Below are positions 27,560-35,436 of a DNA stretch of 64,000 nt, piece by piece (the first letter of the stretch is position 1; every line of letters starts with the position of its first letter). The notes under the pieces were generated by a model. It saw nothing but the letters and a program-made list of their open reading frames with translations. It did no database searches and was not told the origin of the DNA. Source of the stretch: Nocardioides sp. YR527 (GTDB taxonomy: Bacteria > Actinomycetota > Actinomycetes > Propionibacteriales > Nocardioidaceae); NCBI RefSeq assembly GCF_900101045.1, contig NZ_FNFN01000004.1:248001-312000 (forward strand). The letters run 5' to 3'. The position numbers were made by a program, and so were the translations under genes.

Positions 27560-28408
27560 TCAGAGTCGCAGGTCGCCGCTCAGGACGCGTGTGACGATGG
27601 TGCCGGTGGCGCAGTCCTCGACGAAGGAACGCGCGCGGATCAGTGCCAGCGCGTCGTCGATGCTGCAGTCGCAGTCGACCGCGACGACGCCGGCCGCTCG
27701 GTGGAGCCGGCTGACGCCATCGATGTCGGCCAGGTCGATGGAGTCCGGGGTCTGGCCGACATCGATCGTGCGGGCCAGGAGGAGTGCGAAGGCGTCGGCG
27801 GTCCCTTGCAGTGCGCTGCCGCCGAGCATCCGGGCGGGAGGGTTGTAGAGCGTGAGCGCGCCGAGCACCCCGTGGCGAGCGCGGATCGGGACGGCGAGGA
27901 CCGTGCTGATCCCAAGACCGCGCAGCGGCGGTCCGAGGTGGCGCCAGTGATGGACGATCTCGTCGCCCTCGTTCTGGACCGGCTGCCGCGAGCTCCAGGC
28001 CGAGCGCGACGGGCCCTCCCCGTGCACGAGCTCCAGGTCCTGCGCCGTCTCGCCGAGTCCGTCGGTGGCCTGAGAACCCGCCGCTGCCCCGTCGCTGGTG
28101 AGGAGCAGCAGTGCGACGTCGGGTGCCTCCGTCTCCTCCGAGATGGCCATGACGACAGACGCGCCGACGGCCTGGGTGGTGACTCGGCGTGCAAGCGACC
28201 GGTGGAGCCGGGCGGTGGCGCGGTGGAGCGCCTCGTTGCGACGGTGGACGCTCGCGGCCGCGACGTGGAGCTCGTGCATCTCCGGAGTGCACCTCGTGGC
28301 GCGCAGCTCGGCTTCGGCGGCGTGTGCAGCCGCCGTGTCGGCTCGGGTGTCCTCGGCGGTCGCACGCGTCAGCAGCAGGTTGACATCCCATCGACCGGAG
28401 CGGGCCAC
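27560..28408 (-). CDS. GAF-ANTAR domain regulator
   Basis: 282 residues, GTG start. After an N-terminal helical segment a GAF domain (about 60-215: SVVMAISEETEAPDVALLLL, then STVLAVPIRARHGVLGALTLY) leads into a C-terminal ANTAR-type three-helix RNA-binding domain (VSRLHRAAGVVAVDCDCSI, then DALALIRARSF). ANTAR proteins bind tandem hexaloop hairpins in transcripts to prevent termination. It lies just downstream of the CheR-PAS gene, in the same direction, as part of the signalling island 27.5-32.5 kb. Confidence 0.85.
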   Translation of the reverse strand: MARSGRWDVNLLLTRATAEDTRADTAAAHAAEAELRATRCTPEMHELHVAAASVHRRNEALHRATARLHRSLARRVTTQAVGASVVMAISEETEAPDVALLLLTSDGAAAGSQATDGLGETAQDLELVHGEGPSRSAWSSRQPVQNEGDEIVHHWRHLGPPLRGLGISTVLAVPIRARHGVLGALTLYNPPARMLGGSALQGTADAFALLLARTIDVGQTPDSIDLADIDGVSRLHRAAGVVAVDCDCSIDDALALIRARSFVEDCATGTIVTRVLSGDLRL

Positions 28409-28436
28409 CCGTCCAGGGTACGCCCTTGCCGGCGGG

Positions 28437-30344
28437 TCAGGACCGGTCGATCGGCTCCATGATGATGACGACGCCGCCGGCCTCGCCCACGAGCGGGGAG
28501 CAGGTGATCTGACAGCCCAGGGCGCGGCCCTTGCGGTCGATCGCCGGCACCTCGACCGGGCCGGTGCGGACGTCGTCCGCGCGGGCCTGCTCGACGATGC
28601 TGCGGATCTCGGCGAGAGGCAGCCCGAAGTCCAGACTGAAGAACGCCTCGTCCCGCACCTCGTCCGCGCGCAGCCCCCACATGTTCTCAGCGGCGGTGTT
28701 CCAGCTGCGTACGGTCAACCGGTCGTCGAGCACGACCACCGCGAGCCCGATGCTCGAGAGCACACTCTGCAAGAAGGTGCGCGTCTCATCGAGCTCGCTC
28801 GAGCGGATCTGGAGCTCCTCGTTCATCGTCTCGAGCTCCTCGTTGCCGGACTGGAGCTCTTCGTTGGTGGTCTCGAGCTCCTCGTTGGTGGACTGGAGCT
28901 CTTCGTTGGTGGTCTCCAGCTCCTCCATCCCGGACTGGAGCTCCTCGTTGGTGGTCTCGAGCTCCTCGTTGGTGGACTGCAGCTCCTCGTAGGCCGTCTC
29001 GAGGTCCTCGCGTACGCGCTTGACCTCCTGCTGGAGCAGCACCAGAGTGGAACAGTCGATGAACGAGATCGAGGCGCCGAGCAGCTCGCCGCCGCCGGTG
29101 ATCAACGGCTGCACGACGACGTCGTAGAACTGGGACTCGGTGGAGTCGGCGTTGCGGCGCTCCACCCCGGTGAGCCGGATCATTCGACGTTCGTTGGTCG
29201 CCAGCTCGATGACCGAGCGCACCTCCACCGGTCGGTAGGAGATCTCGAGATCGCGGAACGGCCGGCCGATGTCGTGCACCCCGATCCCGAACTGGGTCCG
29301 TGCGGCGCTGCTCGCCGAGACCAGGATGCCGTCGTGGTCGATGCCGAGAACGGCGTACGGCGCGACGTCGATCAGGATGTCACGCAGCTGTCGCTTTCGG
29401 CTGGTGGCTCCAGTGCTGACCTCGGCGTGAGCGGAATCGGTTCGTTGCCGTACCGACGGCGACCTTCCCCCGGCGTGGCGGCTGGTGCGTCGGAAGATCC
29501 GCTGACGGATGTTCACGGCACTGAACCGGTCGCTCGAGGTGAGCATCTCGGCCTTGCCGAGGAAGAGGAAGCCACCCTCGCTCAGAGCGAAGTTGAACCG
29601 GTCGATGATGTCGCGCTGGGCCTCGACGTTGAAATACATCAGCGTGTTGCGGCACACCAGCAGGTCGAGCCGGGAGATGGGCGCATCCCGAGTGATGTCG
29701 TGGCGCCCGAAGATCACTCTGCGACGAAGGTCCGCGCGGAAGCCGTAGCTGGTGCCGTTGTGCTCGAAGTAGCGGTCCCGCAGTTCCTCGGGCAGATTCT
29801 TCAGCGCTCGCGCACCGTAGATACCCGCCCGCGCCCGCTGCAGCTCCTCCCCGTCGAGGTCGGTGGCGTAGATCTTCACCCGGTCGAGACATTCCTGGAG
29901 GCCCATGGCCTCGGCGAACGCGATCGCGAGCGAGTACGGTTCCTCGCCGCTGGAGCAGCCGGCGCTCCAGATCCGGATCTCTTCGTCCCCCTCGACCGAG
30001 GCGAGGATCTTCGGGATGATCTCATCCTGGAGGTACGTCCAAGCCTCGGCATCACGGAAGAAGCTGGTGACGTTGATGAGAATGGTGTTGAAGAGGAAGC
30101 TGAACTCGTCGGCGTCGATCTCGAGCCGGTCGCGATAGTCGGTCCAGCTCCCGACGCCGACGTCAGCCATTCGCTTCTGGATCCGCCGCGCAAGCGAGGA
30201 CCTCTTGTAACCGGTGAAGTCGAACCCGCGCGCGTCACGGATGAACACCAGCAGCTCCTCGAGCTGTTCATCGATCGGTGACTCGGCGCGTAGGCCCCGG
30301 TCTTGGGGATCCTGGTCCTTGGGGTCCTGGTCGTCTGTCATCAT
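28437..30344 (-). CDS. CheR methyltransferase fused to PAS domains through a repeat coiled coil
   Basis: 635 residues. The CheR part (about 25-285) has RSSLARRIQKRM, INVTSFFRD, the SAM-binding WSAGCSSGEEPYSLA and CRNTLMYF. Then come a PAS domain (about 330-440), a long coiled coil built of EELQSTN/EELETTN heptads (about 450-515) and a second PAS domain to the end. Such CheB/CheR-PAS proteins act in non-chemotactic stress signalling; no receptor or CheA gene is present here. The start overlaps the CheB stop; a second ATG (30341) is better spaced from GGGGAG. Confidence 0.92.
   Translation of the reverse strand: MMTDDQDPKDQDPQDRGLRAESPIDEQLEELLVFIRDARGFDFTGYKRSSLARRIQKRMADVGVGSWTDYRDRLEIDADEFSFLFNTILINVTSFFRDAEAWTYLQDEIIPKILASVEGDEEIRIWSAGCSSGEEPYSLAIAFAEAMGLQECLDRVKIYATDLDGEELQRARAGIYGARALKNLPEELRDRYFEHNGTSYGFRADLRRRVIFGRHDITRDAPISRLDLLVCRNTLMYFNVEAQRDIIDRFNFALSEGGFLFLGKAEMLTSSDRFSAVNIRQRIFRRTSRHAGGRSPSVRQRTDSAHAEVSTGATSRKRQLRDILIDVAPYAVLGIDHDGILVSASSAARTQFGIGVHDIGRPFRDLEISYRPVEVRSVIELATNERRMIRLTGVERRNADSTESQFYDVVVQPLITGGGELLGASISFIDCSTLVLLQQEVKRVREDLETAYEELQSTNEELETTNEELQSGMEELETTNEELQSTNEELETTNEELQSGNEELETMNEELQIRSSELDETRTFLQSVLSSIGLAVVVLDDRLTVRSWNTAAENMWGLRADEVRDEAFFSLDFGLPLAEIRSIVEQARADDVRTGPVEVPAIDRKGRALGCQITCSPLVGEAGGVVIIMEPIDRS
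28808..28995 (-). repeat. In-gene 21-bp tandem repeat encoding the CheR coiled coil
   Basis: About nine near-identical 21-base units encode 7-residue heptads of the type EELxxxN. It is a coding repeat, not a CRISPR array. Slippage could change the coiled-coil length by whole heptads. Confidence 0.9.
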
Positions 30345-30955
30345 GCTCCCCGCTGCCTGACCAGCCCGTCGAGGACGCTGGCGATCTCGTCGAGCGGGAG
30401 GACGAAGTCGCCCGCCCCGGTGGTCGCTGCGGCCTCGGGCATCCCGTTGAACTCAGCCGTCCGCGGGTCCTCGACGATCACCGTACCGCCACGGTCGCTG
30501 ACCGCTGTCACCCCCATCGAGCCGTCGACTCCGGTGCCCGTCAGCACACAGGCGATCGCGCGGTCGCCGTACGTCGCGGCGACCGACTCGAACAAGAGGT
30601 CGGCCGAGGGACGCACGAAGTGGACCAGCTCGCTCTCGGTCAGGGTCAGCACGCCGCCTTCGCGGACCAGGAGGTGGCGGTCGGGCGGCGCGATGTAGAC
30701 GATCCCCGGTGCTGCGCTCTCGCCATCCTCGGCGAGCTTGACGTGCAGCCGGGACCGGCGTTGCAGAACGTCGGCGATGACGGTCTTGTGGCGCCGGTCG
30801 AGGTGCTCGACGACGAGGAGCGGGACGGGTAGGTCCGCAGCGAGACCAGCGAGCAGCGTACCCAATGCGGTGACCCCGCCCGCTGAGGAGCCAATCGCGA
30901 TGACATCGAACGCTGTGGATCGCGCTGGGGCTGCCGCAGACACGTTATCGAGCAT
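30341..30955 (-). CDS. CheB-type methylesterase (stand-alone catalytic domain)
   Basis: 204 residues. Catalytic-domain motifs: IGSSAGGVTAL (Ser), VVEHLDRRHKT (His) and LTGTGVDGSMG (Asp). There is no receiver domain, so control must come through partners. Its stop overlaps the start of the CheR-PAS gene. The pair could modify an unlinked receptor or each other's signalling state. Confidence 0.93.
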   Translation of the reverse strand: MLDNVSAAAPARSTAFDVIAIGSSAGGVTALGTLLAGLAADLPVPLLVVEHLDRRHKTVIADVLQRRSRLHVKLAEDGESAAPGIVYIAPPDRHLLVREGGVLTLTESELVHFVRPSADLLFESVAATYGDRAIACVLTGTGVDGSMGVTAVSDRGGTVIVEDPRTAEFNGMPEAAATTGAGDFVLPLDEIASVLDGLVRQRGA

Positions 30956-31004
30956 AGCCGAGGAGCCGTGTGATAGAGGGCCTCCGGCATGGTGTCCGGA
31001 ACAT

Positions 31005-31772
31005 CTATTCTGGCGTACGCGGGGAGCGTGGCCGAGGGGGTATCGGCGACCGCTGTGGGCCTGGCCGATATCCGTTGTTCACGACTGCTTCAGCGATGCT
31101 TCTCACCGTGACTCCCCGGCGGCGCGCCTGGTCGCGGAGCCTGCCGAAGGCCTCGTCGGCGCCGATCGACTCGCTGGCGACCAGGACCCCCTTCGCCTGT
31201 TCGATGACGACCCGGGAGTCGAGTGCGTGCTGGAGCTGGCCGACGGTGTCCTTCTCCTGGGCCAACCGCGTCGCCGAGGTCAGGCACGCCGACGTCAGCG
31301 CACCGATGAAGCCGGCGAGACCGAGATCCTCTTCGTTCCAGTGATGCGGCTGTCCGGAGTAGAGGGTGAGGCTGCCTTCGCCGTCCTCCTGGCCGAGGGG
31401 GAGGACGACGTGCGCCATGGTGCGGATGCCGAGACGGTCTGCGACCTCGAGCTCGGCGGTCACCACCGCGTCGGTGACGGAAACGTCGCGCAGGTCTTGC
31501 ACCACGGCGACGGTGGCCGTGCGGGTGTCGGCTATCGCCAGGAGGCGGTCGCCGAGCAGCGGTGGGACAGGGAGGTCTCCCAGCGAGCTGAGCCGGGGTG
31601 TGGCCCGAGAGAGCACGGCGTCGTGGGCGTCGCTGAGCACCGCCCCGTCGACGGAGAGGAGACGGCACGTCGCTGCGGTGATCACGTCCAGGTCGCTGGA
31701 CGGTGACTCGCCGGCAGCGAGCACGGTGACAAGGTCGCTCAGGTCTGGCCAGGGCATCTCCGGGGTGCTCAC
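31005..31772 (-). CDS. GAF-ANTAR domain regulator
   Basis: 255 residues. A GAF domain (about 25-165: VVLPLGQEDGEGSLTLYS) is followed by a canonical ANTAR domain (LQHALDSRVVIEQAKGVLVA, GADEAFGRLRDQARR, VTVRSIAEAVV). The C-terminal Pro/Arg tail is low-complexity. It is upstream of the CheB-CheR pair in the same direction; the 50-base gap to cheB makes co-transcription likely. Confidence 0.9.
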   Translation of the reverse strand: MSTPEMPWPDLSDLVTVLAAGESPSSDLDVITAATCRLLSVDGAVLSDAHDAVLSRATPRLSSLGDLPVPPLLGDRLLAIADTRTATVAVVQDLRDVSVTDAVVTAELEVADRLGIRTMAHVVLPLGQEDGEGSLTLYSGQPHHWNEEDLGLAGFIGALTSACLTSATRLAQEKDTVGQLQHALDSRVVIEQAKGVLVASESIGADEAFGRLRDQARRRGVTVRSIAEAVVNNGYRPGPQRSPIPPRPRSPRTPE

Positions 31773-31837
31773 TCTCGTGTCCCTCCCCTCGCCCTGATCA
31801 TGCCCCGTCAGGACGCGTCGCGCTACCCGCTACGTGA

Positions 31838-32521
31838 TCACCGGGCCGGGTGGTCGGCACGCGGAGCAGGCATCGAGGTGGGGTCCACCGGGGTGAACGG
31901 GATATCCCAGTGCGCGACGGAGGCGCCGTCCGGGTCGAGCGTGAAGGTGCAGCGTCCACCGAGGTGCTGGGCGCGGTCGAGCATTCCGACGAGGTCGAGA
32001 CCGGCACCGTCACGGCGCTGCCAGGCGCCGCCGTCGGAGACCATCACGTCGATGGCGTGCTCGCCGATCGCGATCGTGATGTCGGGCCGGCTCCGGCCCG
32101 AGTTCGCGGCCGCCGAGACGACCACACCCCCGAGGAGCTCGCCCAGGCCTCGGGCGACGGTCGCCGGAAGCCGGGCGAGGTCGCCGTGCACCGAGACGCT
32201 CGCGCCGGGCGCCGCCAGGTCGGTGCTCGCGTCGAGCAGTGTCTGCAGGATGAGTCCGTTCGCCTCGTGGTCCTCGTAGTTGTCGCGTCGGTCGAGTCCG
32301 AACGCCAGCCTGCGAAGACCCCGGATGATGTCGTCGATGTCGCCGACAGCGTCTCTGAGCCGGTCCCCGGCGGGTCCCTGGACCGAGGTGTTGATCGAGA
32401 CGAGCTTGAAGCCGAGGGTGAGTAGACGCGCCATCGCGACATCCCGAAGCTCGTCGGCGATGCGCTCGCGCTCTTGCAGAAGGTCTCGGCCAGCACCGCT
32501 GGCCGCGGTGATTGCTGACAT
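31838..32521 (-). CDS. DevS/NarL-type histidine-kinase-like protein lacking the phospho-histidine
   Basis: 227 residues. The HisKA_3 region reads ERERIADELRDVAMARLL; family members have DLHD where this has ELRD, so Arg replaces the phospho-accepting His. A HATPase-like part (about 95-205) keeps GLGELLGG and GLDLVGMLDRA but its N-box and G-boxes are also reduced. There is no sensor domain. It may bind or titrate a partner rather than phosphorylate. It stands first in the minus-strand signalling run. Confidence 0.8.
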   Translation of the reverse strand: MSAITAASGAGRDLLQERERIADELRDVAMARLLTLGFKLVSINTSVQGPAGDRLRDAVGDIDDIIRGLRRLAFGLDRRDNYEDHEANGLILQTLLDASTDLAAPGASVSVHGDLARLPATVARGLGELLGGVVVSAAANSGRSRPDITIAIGEHAIDVMVSDGGAWQRRDGAGLDLVGMLDRAQHLGGRCTFTLDPDGASVAHWDIPFTPVDPTSMPAPRADHPAR

Positions 32522-32653
32522 CGCTGCTCCCCTGAGAGCCGAGACATGACGGATCGACTACCGGGGTCAGGGGCATTACTCGTGGTCACGGCGGAATCAC
32601 GAGGTCAACAGCAGGCTATCAGTCGGGCGACGCCATGGACACAGACACGGTGA

Positions 32654-32686
32654 CTAGTGCGCGAGCGTGTGGAGCAGCCCGGTGAC
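32654..32686 (-). pseudogene. Remnant of the last 10 codons plus stop of a gntR gene
   Basis: Directly after the FAD oxidoreductase stop, 33 bases encode VTGLLHTLAH plus stop. These are the same residues that end the intact gntR at 34732. The two copies differ at five bases, all silent or in the stop codon. See the findings for the insertion model. Confidence 0.75.
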
Positions 32687-33805
32687 TCAGCCGCGGCCGC
32701 GGCGTACTCCCTTGTAGATGCCCCAACGCACGATCCAAGGCTGCAGGACGGCGTTGATCGTCCACGCGGGGATGCGGAACGGGCGTCCGTTGGGCGCGAA
32801 GATCTGGAGCCCGTCTCGCTGAACGCCGATCACCGATCCCCAGCGGCGACGGGGTGGCTGGTAGCTGTCGAGCGGCCTCCCGTCGAGAACTGCCTTGATG
32901 TTGCGAGCGAGGAGCCGGTCGGCGCGGTTCCTCGCGGAGGATCTCAGCTCGTCGGTGGCCGCGACATCGCCCACCGCGAAGACGCCGTTCTGGCCCTTGA
33001 CCTGGAGATTCGGATCCACCACGACGAATCCGCGGTCGTCGAGGATCTCCGCGGGAAGCCAGCCGGTGTTGGGGTGCACGCGGCCGATGGCCCAGAGGAC
33101 CGCGTCGGCCTTCGACGGTGGTTGGCCGGTGCTCCACGTGACCGCGGCGCTGGTGATCTCGTCCCCGACGAAGCCGCGCGGAAGCTCGGCGCGATGGCCC
33201 GGGTGCAGCCCGACGCCTCTCTCGACAAGACGTCTCTCCACGCTCTGCCACGTCTTTCGATGGTGCTGGGGGAGGGCGCGCTCGCCCGGGTAGTAGAGGT
33301 CGACCTGCTTGTCGGGCCACGTGCCGCTGATGTTCGCCGCACTGCTGACAGCCGCTGCGCCACCGCCGACGACGATCACCGAGGCCGCTCTCCGCAGCTG
33401 TTGGTGGACATGCTGCAGGTCGGCATCGATCTGGTCGTCCGTCTGGAAGCCCGGCTTTCTCCAGAACCCGTTGGTGACCCCCGTCGAGATCACCAGCAGG
33501 TCGTACGGTTCAGGGCAGGTCGTGCCGTCCGGCCGCTCGACATGGACGGCCCGGTGCGCAAGGTCGAGACCGACGAGAGTGCCGTGAATGGCATCGGCCC
33601 GATCAAGTCCGCGGAACCGGTCGAACGAGATCCGGTAGTCGCGCTCCCACTCGGCCGGTCTGCTGATTCGAGCGCCGAGCTCTTGGCCGCTGATCAGCCC
33701 TGGCTTGGTGGAGATCCCGACGACGTCGGCGTGCTTCGAGAGGCGTACCGCTGTCAGGACACCCGTGTCGCCGAGCCCCGCGATGACGACCCGCTTGCGC
33801 CTCAC
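32687..33805 (-). CDS. FAD/NAD(P)-dependent oxidoreductase (NDH-2/AIF-like)
   Basis: 372 residues from GTG 33805. FAD-binding RVVIAGLGDTG at the N-terminus, a second Rossmann motif VIVVGGGAAAVSSA (about 148-161) and NGVFAVGDVA near the end define the pyridine-nucleotide-disulphide oxidoreductase/FSP1-AIF fold. No redox-active CxxC is present. The GTG overlaps the stop of the DUF1295 gene by 4 bases. The electron acceptor is unknown; partnering with a steroid-reductase-like membrane protein suggests a lipid or quinone substrate. Confidence 0.85.
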   Translation of the reverse strand: MRRKRVVIAGLGDTGVLTAVRLSKHADVVGISTKPGLISGQELGARISRPAEWERDYRISFDRFRGLDRADAIHGTLVGLDLAHRAVHVERPDGTTCPEPYDLLVISTGVTNGFWRKPGFQTDDQIDADLQHVHQQLRRAASVIVVGGGAAAVSSAANISGTWPDKQVDLYYPGERALPQHHRKTWQSVERRLVERGVGLHPGHRAELPRGFVGDEITSAAVTWSTGQPPSKADAVLWAIGRVHPNTGWLPAEILDDRGFVVVDPNLQVKGQNGVFAVGDVAATDELRSSARNRADRLLARNIKAVLDGRPLDSYQPPRRRWGSVIGVQRDGLQIFAPNGRPFRIPAWTINAVLQPWIVRWGIYKGVRRGRG

Positions 33806-34680
33806 CCTGCCGCCTTGGGTGGTCTCGGCACGAGGCGGGGCACCCGGTCGATGACGTCCTGGTAGGCGGGCCGCCGCGCGAGACTGCGCTTCTCCATCAT
33901 CGGGATGCTCGCACCCAGGAACATCGCCGTCATCGCGACGGTGCCGGCGAAGAGCCACCACCAGTCGTCGGGCGAGGCGGCCAGGCCGAACAGAGCGAGG
34001 GAGAACCAGAAGCCGATCTCTCCGAAGTAGTTCGGGTGCCGCGACCAGCCCCAGAGTCCGCGGTCCATCACCTGGCCCGGTTGGCTTTCGCGGGTGAACC
34101 GGTGCATCTGAAGGTCTGCGCCGAACTCCAGGGCCACGGCACCAAGGCCCAGCGCGCAGGCGGCGATGTCGAGCCAGCCGACGTCCTGACCGGTGTGGGT
34201 GACCGCGAGGTAGATCGGCAAGGATCCCAAGAAGACCTGGAGGGTCGGGACGAGGTGGATCGCGACGAGGTCCACGATCAACGCGAATCTGCCGGCACGT
34301 TCGCGAAACAGCGGGTAGCGCCAGTCCTCGTGATGGAGCCCGGGGAACGAGTACACCCAGTTGCCGGTCAGCCGGATCGACCAACCGAGGACCACCACAG
34401 CTACGAGGATGACGCGGGCGTCGGGGACGTCCTCGCCGGCCGAGGCCCACCAATAGAGAAGGAGAAGTGGAGGAACGACGCTCCAGTAGGCGTCGTAGAA
34501 GCTGGAGTTCTTGTGCAACCGGCTTGCAGCGAAGATGACAAGCGTCGCGAGGACGTCTGCGATCAGGGCGTCGAGCCACAGGTGAGGCGTGTCGGGTCCC
34601 CAGATCAGCCAAGCCGAAGCCACAGCGAGGGCGATGACGTACGCCGCGGCGACGCGGACGAGAGACTCTCTCTTGCTCAC
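33802..34680 (-). CDS. DUF1295 membrane oxidoreductase (steroid 5-alpha-reductase-like)
   Basis: 292 residues with about seven to eight membrane helices. The C-terminal GLWGWSRHPNYFGEIGFW is the NADPH-binding signature shared with steroid 5-alpha-reductases and isoprenylcysteine methyltransferases; SFYDAYWSVVP in the N-terminal half is typical of DUF1295. It forms a two-gene operon with the FAD oxidoreductase. The actual substrate is unknown. Confidence 0.9.
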   Translation of the reverse strand: MSKRESLVRVAAAYVIALAVASAWLIWGPDTPHLWLDALIADVLATLVIFAASRLHKNSSFYDAYWSVVPPLLLLYWWASAGEDVPDARVILVAVVVLGWSIRLTGNWVYSFPGLHHEDWRYPLFRERAGRFALIVDLVAIHLVPTLQVFLGSLPIYLAVTHTGQDVGWLDIAACALGLGAVALEFGADLQMHRFTRESQPGQVMDRGLWGWSRHPNYFGEIGFWFSLALFGLAASPDDWWWLFAGTVAMTAMFLGASIPMMEKRSLARRPAYQDVIDRVPRLVPRPPKAAG

Positions 34681-34710
34681 CGCTCGAAGGTAGTGGACCT
34701 TTCGAAGAAT

Positions 34711-34724
34711 TGGAACATGTTCTA
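34711..34724 (-). promoter_or_regulatory. TetR/KstR-like operator before the DUF1295 operon
   Basis: A 14-base near-palindrome (TAGAACATGTTCCA on the minus strand) lies 31 bases upstream of the DUF1295 start. It resembles the AAC-nn-GTT core of KstR-type sites that control steroid genes in actinobacteria. The match is by eye only. Confidence 0.4.
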
Positions 34725-34731
34725 GCTGGTG

Positions 34732-35388
34732 TCAGTGAGCGAGCGTGTGGAGGAGGCCGGTGACCGCGGTCGCGGCGGCCGCGGCATCCTGGGCGCGGAT
34801 CGCGTCGAAGACGGCGAGGTGCTCGTCGGCGATCTCGGCGGTCTCGTCGTCGAGGTGGATGGTCGCGCGAAGGGTGTCCTCGAAGCCGGCGTAGAGCTCG
34901 ATGAGGAGCGGGTTGTGGGTCGCGGTGACCACACCGAGGTGGAACTCCGCGTCGGCGTCCGCGAAGGCGTCGGCGTCCCCTGCTGTGACGGAGGCTGCGC
35001 GGCGTTCCATGATGGCGGTCAGGGATCGCAGGTCGTCCTCGGAGCGACGCTCGGCGGCAAGCGCCGCGGCGCGGGTCTCGATCGCATGACGGACCTCGAG
35101 GACGTGCGCCAGGTCGACCCGGCCGACCTGGCGTCGCATCATCGCGGCGACCTCGTTCGAGGCGGCGACGTACGTCCCGTCCCCGCGCCGCACCTCCAGC
35201 ACCCCGGTGTGGGCCAGTGCCCTTACGGCCTCGCGGACCGTGTTGCGGCTGACGCCGAGCGCGGCGGCGAGCTCCGGCTCGGGCGGGATGCGGGTGCCGA
35301 CGGCCCACTCGCCGTCGGCGAGGAGCTCGCGCATGCCGTCGATCGCCTGGTCGACCAGGGAGCGAGGCGTGGTGGTGGAGAGCGGCAC
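34732..35388 (-). CDS. GntR/FadR-family regulator with FCD domain
   Basis: 218 residues, GTG start with AAGGAC upstream. The wHTH (RIPPEPELAAALGVSRNTVR, EAVRALAHTGVLEVRRGDGT) and an FCD all-helical ligand domain (LEVRHAIETRAAALAAER, DAEFHLGVVTATHNPLL) are complete. It diverges from an MFS transporter gene, which is probably its target. Confidence 0.93.
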   Translation of the reverse strand: MPLSTTTPRSLVDQAIDGMRELLADGEWAVGTRIPPEPELAAALGVSRNTVREAVRALAHTGVLEVRRGDGTYVAASNEVAAMMRRQVGRVDLAHVLEVRHAIETRAAALAAERRSEDDLRSLTAIMERRAASVTAGDADAFADADAEFHLGVVTATHNPLLIELYAGFEDTLRATIHLDDETAEIADEHLAVFDAIRAQDAAAAATAVTGLLHTLAH

Positions 35389-35436
35389 GATGCCGTCCTT
35401 TCATCCAATCATCCGATGTCTGGCATCCTAGTGGGC
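35389..35436. promoter_or_regulatory. GntR/MFS divergent operator region
   Basis: Two TCATCC hexamers (35401-35406 and 35409-35414) repeat at an 8-base step between the starts of the regulator and transporter genes, followed by GATG and GCATC elements. This is a plausible GntR-family binding site for auto-control and transporter control. Confidence 0.45.

Noticed and set aside
28808..28995. Short regular repeats suggestive of a CRISPR array
   Set aside because: The repeats are contiguous 21-base coding units for EEL-type heptads in the CheR-PAS protein; there are no spacers.
34711..34724. SOS (LexA) box GAACATGTTC
   Set aside because: Actinobacterial LexA sites have four bases between GAAC and GTTC; here there are two, which fits a KstR-like core better.
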